This document shows, in pieces, positions 6,297 through 6,448 of a DNA stretch of 6,448 bases. The translations under genes and the position numbers were made by a program. Under the pieces are notes generated by a model. It was given only the letters and a program-made list of their open reading frames with translations, searched no databases and was not told where the DNA came from. Source of the stretch: Ruminococcus flavefaciens (GTDB taxonomy: Bacteria > Bacillota > Clostridia > Oscillospirales > Ruminococcaceae); the NCBI GenBank assembly GCA_002348905.1, contig DEBW01000026.1:18827-25274 (forward strand), read 5' to 3'. The number at the start of each line of letters is the position of its first letter. The first letter of the stretch is position 1.

Positions 6297-6448
6297 TCAC
6301 ATTTCTTTCTGAACATCATAAAATTCCTGAACAATAGCCTTGTCAGGTTCTTCTGTCAGGAGCGAAACAGCAATTATTGCAACGAATGCACATATAAATG
6401 CCGGAAGAAGTTCATATATATCAAAGCTTCCGCCCATTGGACGTATCG
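6297..6448 (-). CDS. putP: Sodium/solute symporter (PutP-like), C-terminal fragment
   Basis: The last 49 codons of a minus-strand gene whose start lies beyond the right edge; the TGA is at 6299-6297. It reads IRPMGGSFDIYELLPAFICA, then a hydrophobic segment (FVAIIAVSLL), then a charged tail TEEPDKAIVQEFYDVQKEM. The pattern of G-x-x-D/G-I/L-Y-E-hydrophobic-P-G/A-F followed by a membrane helix, SLL and a short E/P/K tail matches from memory the end of Na+/proline symporters of the solute:sodium symporter family, which import proline with sodium at the cytoplasmic membrane. Only the last helix and tail are visible, so another family member (pantothenate or sugar transport) cannot be excluded. 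Confidence 0.7.
   Translation of the reverse strand, partial: IRPMGGSFDIYELLPAFICAFVAIIAVSLLTEEPDKAIVQEFYDVQKEM

Noticed and set aside
6140..6334. N-terminal extension of the 227-aa protein to a start at 6334
   Set aside because: The extension passes through the symporter terminator and the consensus promoter, and the ATG at 6139 has its own ribosome binding site.
1..6448. CRISPR array, tRNA, rRNA, insertion sequence or attachment site
   Set aside because: No regularly spaced repeats, cloverleaf sequence, transposase or integrase frame, or flanking duplicated site was seen on either strand.

Overview
The window looks like chromosomal DNA from a fibre-degrading, Ruminococcus-like Firmicute (Oscillospiraceae). 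The main clue is the left-edge gene: the end of a GH95 family fucosidase carrying a CBM32-like module, a CBM6-like module and a C-terminal type I dockerin whose sequence style (GDxxCDxxVDVFD, then a second repeat ending in KYLLG) recalls R. flavefaciens-type cellulosomal dockerins. The AT-rich intergenic DNA, near-consensus sigma-A promoters and GGAG/AGGA ribosome binding sites agree with this. The species call is an inference.

Layout: (1) 1-1328, plus strand, 3' part of the secreted GH95-CBM-CBM-dockerin enzyme. (2) 1335-1377, a long hairpin terminator shared by convergent genes. (3) 1388-4251, minus strand, a self-contained two-gene unit with its own promoter: an SF2 helicase with a C-terminal HNH nuclease domain, then by a 4-bp ATGA overlap a 177-aa protein I do not recognise. 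A 30-bp dyad lies between the -10 box and the ribosome binding site. (4) 4254-6256, minus strand, a second two-gene unit behind a consensus promoter: a 227-aa soluble protein of unknown function and a 395-aa three-helix membrane protein ending in two PASTA-like repeats. (5) 6258-6448, minus strand, the end of a sodium/solute symporter that resembles PutP, with its terminator.

The helicase-HNH/177-aa pair is the best candidate for an undescribed system. It has the architecture of a nucleic-acid-targeting defence or restriction-like module (motor plus nuclease plus small coupled partner), has no methyltransferase in the window, and sits between housekeeping-type genes with a visibly lower GC than the fucosidase. 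Its function is inferred from domains only. The second operon is probably unrelated: it has its own promoter, and its products look like an envelope protein and a cytosolic partner.

For three minus-strand genes the longest open frame overstates the start. Ribosome binding sites place the starts at 4179 (ATG, not GTG 4188), 5441 (ATG, not TTG 5459) and 6139 (ATG, not 6334).
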